Positions 11,919 to 23,290 of a DNA stretch of 64,000 bases are shown in pieces (positions within the stretch are counted from its first letter, which is position 1; the number at the start of each line of letters is the position of its first letter). A model generated the notes under the pieces. That model saw only the letters and a program-made list of their open reading frames with translations, was not told the DNA's origin and did not search any database. This DNA comes from Macadamia tetraphylla (lineage: Eukaryota > Streptophyta > Magnoliopsida > Proteales > Proteaceae): NCBI GenBank assembly GCA_022985045.1, contig CM040968.1, positions 14,928,821-14,992,820 on the forward strand, read 5' to 3'. The position numbers and the translations under genes were made by a program.

Positions 11919-14900
11919 ATGAAGATTCTCTTTTGGACGATAAGAGGAATAAAGAAGACAGTCGGCAAGCGTGCCTTGAGAGATTTAGTTAAGTAGAAGG
12001 ACCCAGACCTTCTTTGTATCGCCGAACCAATGGTCTCTGTGAGTGATTTTCCAAACTTATTTTTCAATAAGTTGGGTTTTTTCAATAAATTTATTTTTAA
12101 CAATAGAATAGGGAGAATTTCAAATTTATGGATTATGTGGAAAAGAAATCTGGGTTGTCCGGTTGTGATCTCAAAATCCTCTCAGCATATTACGGTCGCT
12201 CTAACTTGGGACCTCACCCAAATGCAAGTCTCCTTCATCCATGCTAGCAGTTTTAGGGCGGAGAGAAGAGATCTTTGGCTGGACTTGGTTACGGATATTC
12301 CTATCACTCCCACTCCGTGGGCAATGGTTGGTGTCTTTAATGCTACCCTTCAGTCTCATGAAAAGAAGGGCCCAAGAAACTTCAGCATGGGGTGCATTGC
12401 GAGATCTGATGCTATGGTGGACTCTTGCTTCATGTCGCAGTTGCCTTCGAGTGGGAGAAAATTTACATGGAGCAACAATCGAAAAACTGGTAATGTGTCT
12501 ACAATTCTTAACAGAAGCTTTTGTAATGAGCAATGGCTAACCATTTTCCAAGACTCCTCTCAAGTGGTTTTGCCTAGAATAGCTTCAAATCATGGACCGA
12601 TTTTGATGACTGCAATTGCTAGTCAGTGCCCCTTAAACTGTCCATATCGGTTCCATCAGTTCTGGATGGACCACAAGGAATTTAATAATGTGGTGGCATC
12701 GTCCTGGTCTGAATGGATTGCGGGACCCCCTATTGCTGTTCTCACTTCCAAATTGAAGCGGCTAAAAGGGATTTTGAAGACCTGGGTGAGATCAGCCTTC
12801 CCTCACATTGATAGAGATCTTGAGGTGCGAAGACGGCCCTGAACCAAATTCATGACCAGATTGCGAGAGAAGGGATAAACGACCATTTGTTTCCCTTGGA
12901 AGCTGATGCGAAGACTGACTTGGTGAAGGCCTTGGAAAATCATAAAAAAATCTGGGTTGAAAAGGCGAGAATTAGATGGCTGAAAGTTGGTGATCGAAAC
13001 TCCAAATATTTTCACCTTTCTGTCAAAATGAGAAGAAACAAAAATACAATCAGAGCGCTCAAGAGGCCGGACGGTACCATGGTGGAAGGGAAAAATCAGA
13101 TAGGGGAGTATATTGTCTATTTTTTTTTAGCGCTTTCATAAAGAAGCTCCCACAGAGACCCATGCAGATTTACTGGATAATATCCCGAAAGTCATTAACC
13201 AAATGGACTGTTATAGGTTAGATTCCCTCCCTGGAAATGAAGAAATAAGGAGGGCAGTGTGGGAGTTGGACCCGGATAACTTACCGGGCCCTGATGGATT
13301 CTCTGGTGCCTTTTTTCACAAGTGCTGGTCTTTAGTGGAAGTGGAAGTGTGCAATGCGGTGAGACAATTCTTTAGCACTGGATAGATGCCCCACGGGGTC
13401 AGTAATAATTTCCTGGTCCTTATTCCAAAGATGGAGGGAGCAAACACACTGGATAGATTTTTCCCTCTCTACATGGGCAATTTCTTTTACAAAATTATTT
13501 CCAAAGTTATGGCGATGCGACTGGAACCTCTCCTTCCTCGGCCGATTTCAGAAGAGCAGGGTGCATTTCAAAAGGGGAAGTTGATTCATGATAATATCTC
13601 TGTGGCCTCTGAGCTAGCAAACTTAATGTTCTCAGCAACCAGAGGTGGGGGTCTTGGCCTGAAAATTGATATTAGGAAGGCTTACGATACTATTTCTTGG
13701 TCTTTCATTTTTCAAGTTTTGAGTAAATTTGGTTTCTCCAATAGTTGGATCAACTGGCTGCATCAACTTCTGATATCTTCAAAAATATATATTCTTGTGA
13801 ATGGAGGTCCTCAGGGTTACTTCGGGGTGGAGCGCGGGCTAAGACAAGGTGATCCTATATCTCCCATGCTATTTATTATAGCCGAAAAAGTTCTATCCAG
13901 AGGGCTATCGAGTCTGGTTCAGTGCAAGGAGCTCTAGGCAATCCATGGCCCAAGAGGCACTACCACTCCTGGGCATATCCTATTCGCGGATGATATCTTC
14001 ATATTCACCAATCCCTCCTTGAGGTATATTAGTACCCTGAAAAACTTCTTGATGAAACACCAAGAATTTTCAGGCCAGTTCATTAGCCTAGAGAAAAGCG
14101 AACTCTTCCTCAGGAAGATTGCTCCAGATCGAAAGCAGATCATTGTTGATACCCTCGGAATTCAGATCTATAACTTCCAGACTCGATACTTGGGTGTTGA
14201 AATATTTAAGGGAAGAGTGAAGAAAGAGGCCCTTCTACCAGTGATGGACAAGGTAAAGGGGCGCCTAGCAGGTTGGAAAGGCAACCTATTGTCTTTGGCA
14301 GGAAGAACAGAATTTGTTAGATCAGTCATTGCAGGTATCCCTAACCATAGTTTTGCTATTTATTGGTGGCCAACTTCCCTGTTAGCAACAATGGAACGGT
14401 GGATGGGGAATTTTATCTGGACGGGTGAGATAGAATCTGCAAAAAAAATTATAGTAAAATGGGATGCCCTTTCTAAGCCTAAAGAGGAAGGAGGCTTAGG
14501 TATTAGGAGGCTCAGAGACACAAAAAAAGCAATGTTATGCAAACTAGTATGGAGAATCAAGCATGAGAAGACGGTGGCTAGCTCTTTCCTTAAGGCTCGA
14601 TGTATTAAAAATGATGGCAGCCTCAAAAAAGGCGTTTCATCTTCCATTGTATCGGGGGTTAAAAAGGTCTGGAGCTTTGTGGAAGAGAATCAAAGATGGA
14701 TTATCGGGAATGGTAATCTTGTAAATTTTTGGAAGGACAAATGGTGGGGGCCAAAGTCAGTGCTTGAGGAGCTTCAGATAATGGACTTGACTACTCTTAG
14801 ATTTAATGCTAAGGTGGGTGACTTTATTCGTGGTGGAGAATGGGCGATCCCTAAGGTGAGCTCGGTGGAGCTCATCAGAATATTTGACAAAATTAAGAGG

Positions 14901-16054
14901 ATTAAAATCCCCTCAGGTGACTTAGTGGATACCTGTTGCTGGTCATTGTCGACTCTGGGGTCTTTCTTTACATCTTCGGCATGGGAGGGTATCAGAAGGA
15001 CGGCTAGCAAGGTCCCTTGGTACTCTCTGGTTTGGCGGAAAGGCCTACCTCCTAGGATCTCTACCTTAGAATGGCGTCTAGCCCATGGCAAACTCCCAAC
15101 GGATGAGCAGATCAGGCATAAGGGGATCCATCTTGCTTCCAGGTGCGCTCTCTACAACCAAGCTGAAGAAAGTATTAATCATATCTTCCTCACATGCTCT
15201 TTCACGACCAAAGTTTGGAAAACATTTGTTGAGTGCTTTGAGGTTAAGTGGTAGCAGCACCAGTCAGTTGACAACCTGGTTCGATGGTGGAAGGCAAAGG
15301 CTAGAGTTATAAACCTTAAAACTCCCTAGATGATGGGTTTTTCCATTATTGCAGCAAACATTTGGTGGGAAAGGAACAGACGTCGGCATGATAATGAGTA
15401 CAGAGCTGCGATGCAAATTTTTGAATATAGTCATCAGGAGCTTGGCCCTTGCTTAGGGAAGCTGAAGGGGGAGGTGAAAGCTCCAATTGATGTTATTTTC
15501 TGTAGTAAATTGGGTTTGACAGTGGGGTCTCACAAGCATGCTCACCCCCTCGAAGTTCACTGGTGTAAGCCCCAACCAAACTGGCTAAAGGTTAATGTGG
15601 ATGGTAGCTCTCTGGGAAATCCAGGAAGGGCAGGAGCAGGAGGGATTTTTTGAGATAATGATGGCCAGGTGTGTGACTCATTCAGCATTTTTTTGGGAAT
15701 AAAAAGTCTTATGAAGCAGAGGTTGAGGCAGTCATGGAAGGTATTATGATGGCTAAGGCGATGGGTGCAAGGGGCATATGGATAGAATCTGACTCGGCTG
15801 TGGTTGTTTTGGAGATCCAAAGGAACCATATCCCGTGGTTTATCCTCCAAATATTGTTGGATGCTATCCCTTTCCTGGAATCAATCCCTTGGAAGATATC
15901 CCATTGCTTTCGTGAAGCAAATCCAATTGTAGATTTTCTGGCAAAAAAGGCTTCAAAATCTGGGAACTCAGAATTCTTGGTGTCTTTCCCAAGATACGTT
16001 GCTGATTATGTAGAAAATGATATCCTGGGCAGGCACAGCTTTAGATTCTCCTAG
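11919..16054 (+). pseudogene. LINE-2 ORF2 (EN, RT, zf-RVT, RNase H), broken
   Basis: Starts ATG at 11919, 3 nt after the ORF1 stop. A TAG at 11994-11996 sits in the N-terminal endonuclease. Endonuclease: CIAEP glutamate kept (12024-12026), but the SDH triplet reads SNH (Asn codon 12588-12590). Frame changes fall near 12830 and 13125. RT: GPDGFSGAFF near 13290, TAG at 13383-13385, KIDIRKAYDT near 13665, GLRQGDPISPMLF near 13840, TAG at 13935-13937, and an intact FADD box at 13983-13994. The frame from 14019 to 15254 is open (411 codons), covering the thumb region and zf-RVT (SLVWRKGLPPRIS near 15030; CALYNQAEESINHIFLTC). RNase H: NVDGSSLGNPGRAGAGG near 15595, TGA at 15651-15653, a frame shift near 15700, WIESDS, CFREANPIVDFLAKKA, stop at 16052-16054. 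Not functional as it stands. Confidence 0.92.
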
Positions 16055-16059
16055 GGTGA

Positions 16060-16110
16060 TGCTTTCTTTCTCTGCTGATGGCCATGCCGAAGGTGGAGTT
16101 TGTTAGCGGC
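16060..16110 (+). other. LINE-2 3' UTR conserved hairpin motif
   Basis: GCTGATGGCCATGCCGAAGG lies just after the ORF2 stop, flanked by CTC (16070-16072) and GAG (16096-16098). A 3x3 internal loop and a weaker outer pairing follow. The core is shared with four other LINE 3' ends. Confidence 0.55.
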
Positions 16111-16201
16111 TCTAGGGGTCTCTGCTCTGTCCCTGTTTCCTCTTTATGATGTACTCCTTTTTCTTTTTAATATACTCATCCTTTAGCAAAAAAAAAAAAG
16201 A

Positions 16202-16215
16202 GAGTGTGAGGCATC
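16202..16215. repeat. LINE-2 target site duplication, 3' copy
   Basis: Exact copy of 10172-10185 directly after the poly-A run. Confidence 0.9.
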
Positions 16216-16869
16216 TAAGGGACCTTGGCTTTTAATTGCCACTTGGGTATCAAGATATGCATGGACCACAGAGCGAGTGGGATGAAATATGTACAAGCCA
16301 CAGAGCGTGTGGGGTACCTGGGGGATAAAGTAAATGAATTAATTAAATAGACAATCACTGAGAATAACTGGACCTTGTAAACTGCCATAAATGCGGCATT
16401 TTTATATTATCGCATGTGTTATTGCATTGTGCCAACGTTTTTAAACTTATGAATATTGTATGTGGTTTTACTTGCTGAGTTTCTTCCTAGAAACTTACCC
16501 AAATCATTCCCCAGATGGAGAGCACTCTGAAATGCTGATTAGTGGTGAGAACTAAGAGATTGATAGGGACGTGTAGAACATTTACTATTTCAGTTGATGC
16601 TAGATTTTATTATTTGTTTTATATATTTAAATTAAGGATGTAATATTTCTCTTAAATGATTTAATTGGTTGTGGATAATTTTAGAGACCTTTATGACTTT
16701 TAATTATTAATTTGAAGACTTCCGCTATTATTATTCTAAGGTTTTTGTTTAATATAGATTTGAACTTTTCTTATGATTATAATTCTATTGATTCACGGTT
16801 CAACCCTAAGAAAGATGATCCTTGGACCGTTAACCTCCATATTTTCTTTATGAAAGGTGGGGAGTTACA
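16216..16869 (+). repeat. Element B 5' LTR, last segment
   Basis: Collinear with about 20400-21065 of the 3' LTR, ending GGGGAGTTACA. It completes the 5' LTR interrupted by LINE-1 and LINE-2. No gene is seen. Confidence 0.9.
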
Positions 16870-16872
16870 AAA

Positions 16873-16884
16873 TGGTATCAGAGC
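16873..16884 (+). other. Element B primer-binding site
   Basis: TGGTATCAGAGC begins 3 nt after the 5' LTR end. It is the usual plant retrotransposon site complementary to initiator methionine tRNA. Confidence 0.9.
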
Positions 16885-17595
16885 ACATACTTAGGGTATT
16901 CTGAACCTAGAAATCAATGAAAATCCTAGAGTTAAAAACTGGATTAGAAACTTTCGAACCGAGCTTTAGGATGAACCACTTGGACTTGAACCTTGGACTT
17001 TAATTTGATCTATTAGATCTTACCTACCTTAGTTCTCTTAGAATTCCTAAGTCTGAGGGTGACCATATAAGGATATCCTACTTTTAGGTAATTAATTCTA
17101 CCTGGTTTTGTTAACCCGGGTACATACTTCTTTTGTGCAGGTACACCTATACGAAACTATCATTCCTTCCTTTGTGCCAGTCAAATTTTATTTCATCTTA
17201 AATTTTGCTTATAACTTTTTTTTTATCTAATCTTAGAATTTGAAATTGTCCTTTATTTGTGATTTTAACCTTACAATTTAGACACCTCACTCTTTGAAGC
17301 TTTCTATAGGTACTCTATCAATTTCTTCCCATCTTGTCTGTGTTTTATTTGATTCGGGGGCTACACACTCTATTGTCTCAAAGACTTTTACTTAGAAATT
17401 GAGTGTGACACCTTAGCCACTGAGAAAAAAATTTACAGTGTTATTATCATCTAGCCCTACTATGCTTTAATGCAGAGAGGAATCTTCCATTTTGGTCACC
17501 ATTTTTTTTCTACTAGGAATCTTTGCCTGTTGTTCCCTATTACTATTTCAATTGTACTTGTTGATATTTTAAATTCGGGGATGAAATTTATTTTT

Positions 17596-17607
17596 AAGGA
17601 GGGGGGA
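17596..17607 (+). other. Element B polypurine tract
   Basis: AAGGAGGGGGGA lies directly before the TGTAATGCCCC start of the 3' LTR. This is the expected plus-strand priming site. Confidence 0.85.
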
Positions 17608-17608
17608 T

Positions 17609-19115
17609 TGTAATGCCCCTGGAATTTCATTTAAATTTATTTTATTTATCTCTTGAATGTTACTTTATCCTGTATTTATATCCTATAGTATTCATGTATA
17701 TATTGTCTTTACGATATATATATATATATATATATATATGAATGTAAGTATGTATGTACTTTTTTTTTTCTTTTCTTTCGCTAAAGGTATCAAATTGTAT
17801 CTTTACTATATATATATGTATGTATGTTAGGTATGATTATCTATATATACACATATATGTGTTTGTGTGTGTGTCTATATATATACATATTATTTTGAAT
17901 ATTGATTTGACAGTTAGACAATCAATCATTTGATTCTTACCCTTAGATATTATTCGTCATCCTAGTAGTAAGGTTATCCATATAAGTTAATTGGAGATAA
18001 ATTGATGAGTTGTTTTGGTAAGCATGTGAGTGATTGGAGATGAGCCAATTTGATTGGAAACAAATTTATGACTTATTTAGGTAAGTATGTGAGTAATTGA
18101 GAAGGAGATATTTGATTGGAGACAAATTGATGACTTCCTTAGATTAGTATATGAGTGATTGAAAATAAGATAATTTGATTGGAGACAAATTAATAATTTG
18201 TTTAGATAAATATGTAAGTAATTGAAAATGAGATAATTTGGTTGGGTAAGCATATGAGTGATTAAGAAGGAAATATTTGATTGGAGACAAATTGATGACT
18301 TCCTTAGATAAGTATATGAGTGATTGGAAATGGGATGATTTGATTAGAGATAAATTGATGTGTTGTTTAGGTAAGTATGTGAGTGATTGTGAATGAAATA
18401 TTAGATTAAAGACAAATTGATGAGTTACTTAGGTAAGTAGGTGAGTGATTGGAAAGAGGATAAGAAAATGATTCATATGATGTATTTAGGATATTTTGAA
18501 GGGTGGTGATTTGATCACCCAAAACTCTCATCAATCCTATCCCTTGATTTACACCTCTAATTAGGGAAGATTATAGGTTGATTAGTATTCTTTCTCCAAA
18601 GCTTAGCTAGCCATTGACAATCATTATTTTGACGATTTGAAAAGAGAGAAGAAAAGATTGGAAGAGAGAAGAAAAGAGAAGGAGAAAATGGACTAGCTAC
18701 ATTTTCTTACAACCTGTATCCATTGGAAAAGGAGAAGGAGAGTAGAAGGAGAAGAAGACCCTATAACCTAGGCTACATCCACCACCAATTTATCCTCCTA
18801 GGAAGAGCTCGAAGGCCCTTATCTAAGGGGTGAATCTAGGTACATTGTCATCCAGTACAACCATCATACTCTCTCCACATGTGTTTTCTTTGTTTTCTTA
18901 CCCTTTTAAATCTTAAATAAATGCTTAGGATTTTATAGGCTTGTAGTTGCCAAATCACATGTGTTTTTCTATTCTTGATATCTCTTGTATATTTACATGA
19001 TAATATCTTTTTGGTGTACTTATATTTTTTCTACTCTTTATATCTCTTGTATGTTTTCATGATAATATCTTTTAAATGTACATGCGTATATTGATATTTT
19101 CTTTTAAAACTCTGT

Positions 19116-19153
<38 letters not shown>

Positions 19154-21065
19154 CATGCTACATTATATATATTAATTTTAAGAGGCAGTTGAATGTTATT
19201 ATGGATGGATTCTATGATATATATAAATATTCCATATTAGATACAGTTTTAATGATGATTTTAGAGAATGATGGTACTAGTACTCAATGATTTTCATTCT
19301 ATTCTACTTGATCCATGTTAGGTACTGTTTTAATAATGATGTTAGGGGCTGTTGGTACTATAAGTTAATTAAATCCATTTCTTCCTAACTGTTCCATGTT
19401 ATGTAATGTTCATATTAATGGTTTAAGGGCTATTAACGTTCCTATTTAAATTAAATATATATAACCTAATTTTGATGATTAGGGACTGTTTAGTATTTTA
19501 CTTAATAAATTTTATCCTACTCTAGTCTATGATTCGTAGGGGCTGTTTTGGTACATTCACTTGATTAAATTGATCACATTTCAGCTTTATTATGATAGGG
19601 GCCAATTTATTGTTCCTTGTCAATTTAATTAGGCATTATTTTGATTTCATGATTTTAGGGGTTAAATTAGGTTCTTGACTTGATTAAATCTATTCTATCA
19701 TAAACTAGCTATTTAAAGAATGATTTAATATTTTTTTTTTTTTTATTGTTTTGATTCATTCCTTTGTGAGTATCTGAATTAGGGGTTATTTACATAATCA
19801 TATGTAGTATTGGATGCGCAAGGACTAATTTCGTAATTTTCTTATTACTTTATATGTTAATATAATGCTCTTTAAATACTCTAATATATGATGTATGTGT
19901 ATGAGATGAAGTGTAGTTTTTTTTTATTTATTTATGAAGGGAAAATGAATTGCTTAGTTCTTAAAATTATGTGTTATTACATGTGGTAAAATGTACACTT
20001 GGTTATATTCTCTATCACATGTGCATTTAAATGATAGAATAATGAATGAGATCTATAACATTTGACACTTGGGATTTTGGGGCCAAAGAGGGATGCTGAT
20101 TGTATGGACCATGGGTTCAAGTGTTGGCCAAAGAACGTGTGGGACATTCCATGGATTTAGCCCATAGAGCATGTGGTGCAAGTTACATCTCCAACCCTTG
20201 GAGTCACCCCTTTTTGTTTAATAGTATACTTGAATGTCTAGATATGCATTGGCCACAGAGTGTGTGAGATGACTTATGTAGAAGCCACAGAGCGTATGAA
20301 GCATCTAAGGGGATTATGTGTAATGTTTAGGTACTTGGATGTCAAAATATGTATTGGCCACAGAACGTGTGAGATGACGTATGAACAAGCCACAGAGCGA
20401 GTGGGCTATCTAAGGGACTTTGGCTTTTAATTGCCACTTGGGTGTCAAGATATGCATTGGTCACAGAGCATGTGGGATGACATATGTACAAGCCACAAAG
20501 CGTGTGGGGCACCTAGGGGACAAAGTAAATGGATTAATTAAATAGACAATCACTGAGAATAACTGGACCTTGTAAACTACCATAAATGCTGCATTTTTAT
20601 ATTATCACATGTGTTATTGTACTGTGCCAATGTTTTTAAACTTGTGGATATTGTATGTGGTTTTACTTATTGAGTTTCTTCCGAGAAACTTGCCTAAATC
20701 ATTCCCCAGATGGAGAGCACTTTGACATGTTGATTAGTGGCGAGAATTAAGAGATTGATGGGGATGTGCAAAACATTTACTATTTCAATTGATGCTAGAT
20801 TTTATTATTGGTTTTTTGTATTTAAATTAAGGATGTAATATTTCTCTTAAACGATTTAATTGGTTGTGGATAATTTTGGAGACCTTTATGACTTTTAATT
20901 ATTAATTTGAAGACTTCCACTGTTAATATTCTAAGGTTTGTGTTTAATATAGATTTGAACTTTTCTTATGATTTATCACTCTATTGATTCATGGTTTAAT
21001 CGTAAAAAACATGATCGTTGGACTGTTAACCTCCATATTTCCTATATGGAAGGTGGGGCGTTACA
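17609..21065 (+). repeat. Element B 3' LTR, uninterrupted
   Basis: TGTAATGCCCC to GCGTTACA, 3457 bp, without LINE insertions. It is therefore the reference for the empty target sites of LINE-1 (about 19543) and LINE-2 (about 20395). It holds TA microsatellites at about 17715-17740 and 19121-19151, the 62-bp array at 17985-18470, and three units of a roughly 104-bp repeat (GATATGCATTGGCCACAG) at about 20240-20520. No gene is seen. Confidence 0.95.
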
Positions 21066-21240
21066 CCTTATTGTTTTTCTTTATCCATCGGACCTCCATC
21101 ACCATCATCACCACCAACACGGCTACCTTCCCTAACATAGAACTTTCTACCACCATCTCTCTCACCCAAATTCCCCCAAGGGATTGGACAGTCAATCCCG
21201 TGGAAGAAGAAGGGTCAATAGCTGCAGCCATGGCCGAACG
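21066..21240 (-). pseudogene. DUF4283-type ORF1 pseudogene, displaced 5' part
   Basis: On the minus strand this reads RDGGRKFYVREGSRV near 21140 and GGPMDKEKQ next to the element B junction. The same reading frame continues on the other side of the 17.6-kb insertion as GDGKRWADLVSAK at 3449 and below. Using the CAAGG copy of the target duplication gives an uninterrupted frame; the other copy (TAAGG) creates a stop at the junction. This identifies the insertion target as the ORF1 relic. Confidence 0.65.
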
Positions 21241-21394
21241 CTAGACTTTCATAATGGATGCAGACTCAACCCCTCATCGTAGAGAACAGCAGAGATCCAA
21301 AATCAGAAGCTTTTCTTTCATTATGGTGGCACAAAGAATCTTGAACACCGGATGTAGGGGTACATTACAACTTAAAAATAAATAAAAAATATAT

Positions 21395-21819
21395 TTAGGG
21401 GTACATATGAGTGTCATGTGTGTCTTGAATTTTTGACCTATTTCGACATGATTTGATCTTTCCGATGGTATACCTTCTCCAGCTGTCAGTGCTATTTCTA
21501 GCACTGCTTTGAGGAGGCTGTAGCTGCTGGAAGGAATCAGTACGGAGTTTGACGACGTGAAGGTGGCCAGCCCTGGCAGCGACATGAAGCGGGTTTTCTT
21601 GTTCTGCTGATATACAAGGGAAGGGCAAACATTAAGAGCTCTCTCCACGAACTTTTTATGCCCAAACCTCACTGCTATGTGCAGGCAATTGTTTCCCTCG
21701 TGTGTCAAAGAGAGAAGCTCCTCGTTTCTCTCCCCGGATTCTGTATCTGAGGATGAAAGATAACGAACATCTCTTGCCATAGCTGCTTTGTAGAGTTCTC
21801 TACTCATATGACTATCCAT
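21395..21819 (-). pseudogene. Ankyrin-repeat (ACD6/ITN1-like) gene relic
   Basis: A minus-strand ATG at 21819 opens a frame with MSRELYKAAMARDVRYL, then an ankyrin repeat (THEGNNCLHIAVRFGHKKFV), ALNVCPSLVYQQ, and after a one-base frame change near 21610 a second repeat (ENPLHVAARAGHLHVVKL). This order is typical of the N-terminus of plant ankyrin proteins with a C-terminal PGG membrane domain, such as ACD6-like proteins. Beyond about 21560 the homology fades and stops appear. No further ankyrin units or PGG domain are visible, so only a first-exon fragment remains. It lies just upstream, on the same strand, of the ORF1 relic cut by element B. The ankyrin call is firm; the subfamily is an inference. 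Confidence 0.75.
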
Positions 21820-22249
21820 CTCCTGATCCCCGACTCCACAACGCTCACTCTAGCTCTTCCAGGCCAATTGAAAATTACTCTGCCGATATTTCCTTCGATG
21901 GTATCTGTTGTTCTGTGTCCCTCTAACATATAGAGGTGAAGAGAAAATAAAAAATAAAAAAAGTTAAAGTTTGATCAGAAAAGACTAAAATTTGGTTCTC
22001 CTCTACCTGATTAAGAGAAAAATGAAAAATAAAAAGTTTAAGTTTCATAAAAAGGACTAAATTAATTTTCATTCCAATCATAGAAAAATTCTTGGCTGAT
22101 AATTTATTATAATTTAGTGTTCAAAGTGAGTGAACAATCTTGGACACACGAAGTGGGAGTACATAAGAGGCAGGATAACGTCTGTTTTGGAAATTGAGCT
22201 CAACCGCGGTTGCTACTTTGACCTGTTTGACAAGGTTAAGAATGGCTCC

Positions 22250-22765
22250 AAGGTTAGTTTCTCATCCTATGTGGCTATAATTACAAACTTTTCTGCCTCG
22301 AAGTCGTAAAAATTGTTATTGATAAAGGTTTTGATAATGTATAGTTCGAGTGTGATTCAACTGCAATGGTATCTTGTATCACTCAGAGAGTTATGCCATG
22401 GAAGGTTCAGCAGCTCTGGAATTTTCAGTCCCCACTCTTGGATCAGAAAAATTGGAGAATCACAAATTGTTTCAGAGAAATCAACGTAGTGGCCGACTCT
22501 CTTGCTAAAAGAGCCTCTTGGAGCCGTGCTTCAAATATTTGGTCTACTCCGTCAAGATAAGTTATTGAAGAAATAGGGTGGGATGTCATGGGAAGACCCC
22601 GGTTTAGGTTTACCTGAGCATGTTTTGGTTTTTTTTTTTTTGTGGAGCTTCTGGCAGGTCTCTCCGCTAATGGTCATGTCGAAGGTGGAGAGATGTTTTA
22701 GCTATTGTTGGGTTTTTCTAGGGATTCCTAGAATGTAATTCTTGTACCATTTAAAAAAAAAAATT
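22250..22765 (+). mobile_element. LINE 3' fragment (RNase H end, 3' UTR, poly-A)
   Basis: Carries the end of a LINE ORF2 RNase H domain: DKGFDNV-stop-FECDST near 22335, then NCFREINVVADSLAKRASWS near 22470, with the frame ending at 22558-22560. The 3' UTR follows, with a hairpin motif at 22659-22693 and an A-rich tail at about 22752-22762. It is 5'-truncated and has at least two stops. RNase H and UTR sequence differ from LINE-1 to LINE-3, so it is a separate insertion. Confidence 0.8.
22659..22693 (+). other. LINE fragment 3' UTR hairpin motif
   Basis: Perfect 7-bp stem TCTCTCC/GGAGAGA around the loop GCTAATGGTCATGTCGAAGG. It is the diverged form of the motif of the other LINEs. Stem pairs differ from LINE-3 yet still pair. 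Confidence 0.6.
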
Positions 22766-22849
22766 TAATATACCTAAGTACCAATGGACATTAGTTTGGT
22801 TATCAGTTACGCCCACCGAAGGTAGACCTACATCGTGATACGTCGGAAA

Positions 22850-23290
22850 TGTTTCAATTTCATGTAAAATTTTAAGTTTTCATCCCAAAAGTTTGAAAAA
22901 CATTTCTCCGCATGTGTGGCATTACGTACTATAGATTCGTGGGGACGATGAAAACCTGCTCTAATACCATGTCAAATTTTCTTCCCGAAAGTTTGAACTA
23001 ATAAGTGGAGAGACTTCCAAGCGTATAAGGGAGACAATAGGCTAATTAGTAAGCTTTGTGAGACTAAACTCCCAACATAAACTGCAAGTAGATATTCAAA
23101 CTCAAATTCACCTTATCCCTATATTTCAGCTACATGTTTTCTTAGTTTCTGTTTGGATCGATAAACTCTCATTTCAAATGAAGTTTATCCAATTATAACC
23201 AACTGTACACTTGGACTACTGTAAATACAAAACCCACTCGTTGGGTGAGATAAGAAATTTAAACCCAATCACATTGTTAATTTAACATGG
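22850..23290 (-). mobile_element. TRIM-like LTR relic
   Basis: TGGTATTAGAGC on the minus strand (22958-22969) resembles a methionine-tRNA primer-binding site. On its 5' side the minus strand ends GACA, as an LTR does. The LTR-end sequence right of the site (TTTTCTTCCCGAAAGTTTGAA) has a diverged match left of it (TTTTCATCCCAAAAGTTTGAA at about 22875), as expected for two LTR ends around a very short internal region. The outer boundaries are not clear, and the right-hand limit is approximate. Confidence 0.4.

Larger units (their letters stand above)
10186..16201 (+). mobile_element. LINE-2: near full-length plant L1 LINE, about 6 kb
   Basis: A two-ORF LINE bounded by an exact 14-bp target duplication. 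It starts with a GA-rich 5' end (10186-10224), then ORF1, then ORF2 (starting 3 nt after the ORF1 stop), a roughly 146-bp 3' UTR with the hairpin motif, and a CATCCTTTAGC plus poly-A end. Length and order are those of a complete plant L1 copy, but both ORFs carry several stops and frameshifts. It sits in the plus orientation in the 5' LTR of element B, about 850 bp of LTR away from the oppositely oriented LINE-1 of the same subfamily. Confidence 0.95.
16870..17608 (+). pseudogene. Element B residual internal region with protease motif
   Basis: Only about 740 bp separate the LTRs. Bases 17348-17380 read FDSGATHSIVS, the retropepsin active-site motif of Ty3/gypsy proteases, preceded by VGTLSISSHLVCV-like codons. 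Stops follow soon after. No gag, RT, RNase H or integrase is present. The region ends in a polypurine tract at 17596-17607 (AAGGAGGGGGGA). Element B must have depended on a relative for its enzymes, or lost about 4 kb of pol after insertion. The motif is seen directly; the parent family is inferred. Confidence 0.7.
3450..21065 (+). mobile_element. LTR retrotransposon B, large LTRs, internally deleted
   Basis: Two copies of a long AT-rich LTR start TGTAATGCCCC and end GTTACA. The 5' LTR (3450-16869) is split by two LINE insertions; its pieces sum to about 3.42 kb. The 3' LTR is 17609-21065 (3457 bp). The flanks are CCTTG at 3445-3449 and CCTTA at 21066-21070, a 5-bp target duplication with one change. 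The primer-binding site is TGGTATCAGAGC and the polypurine tract is AAGGAGGGGGGA. The internal region is only about 740 bp, with one retropepsin-like motif, so the element cannot encode its own enzymes. Long LTRs plus DSGATHS suggest a Ty3/gypsy origin. In the first 100 bases the LTRs differ at only a few positions. Confidence 0.9.
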
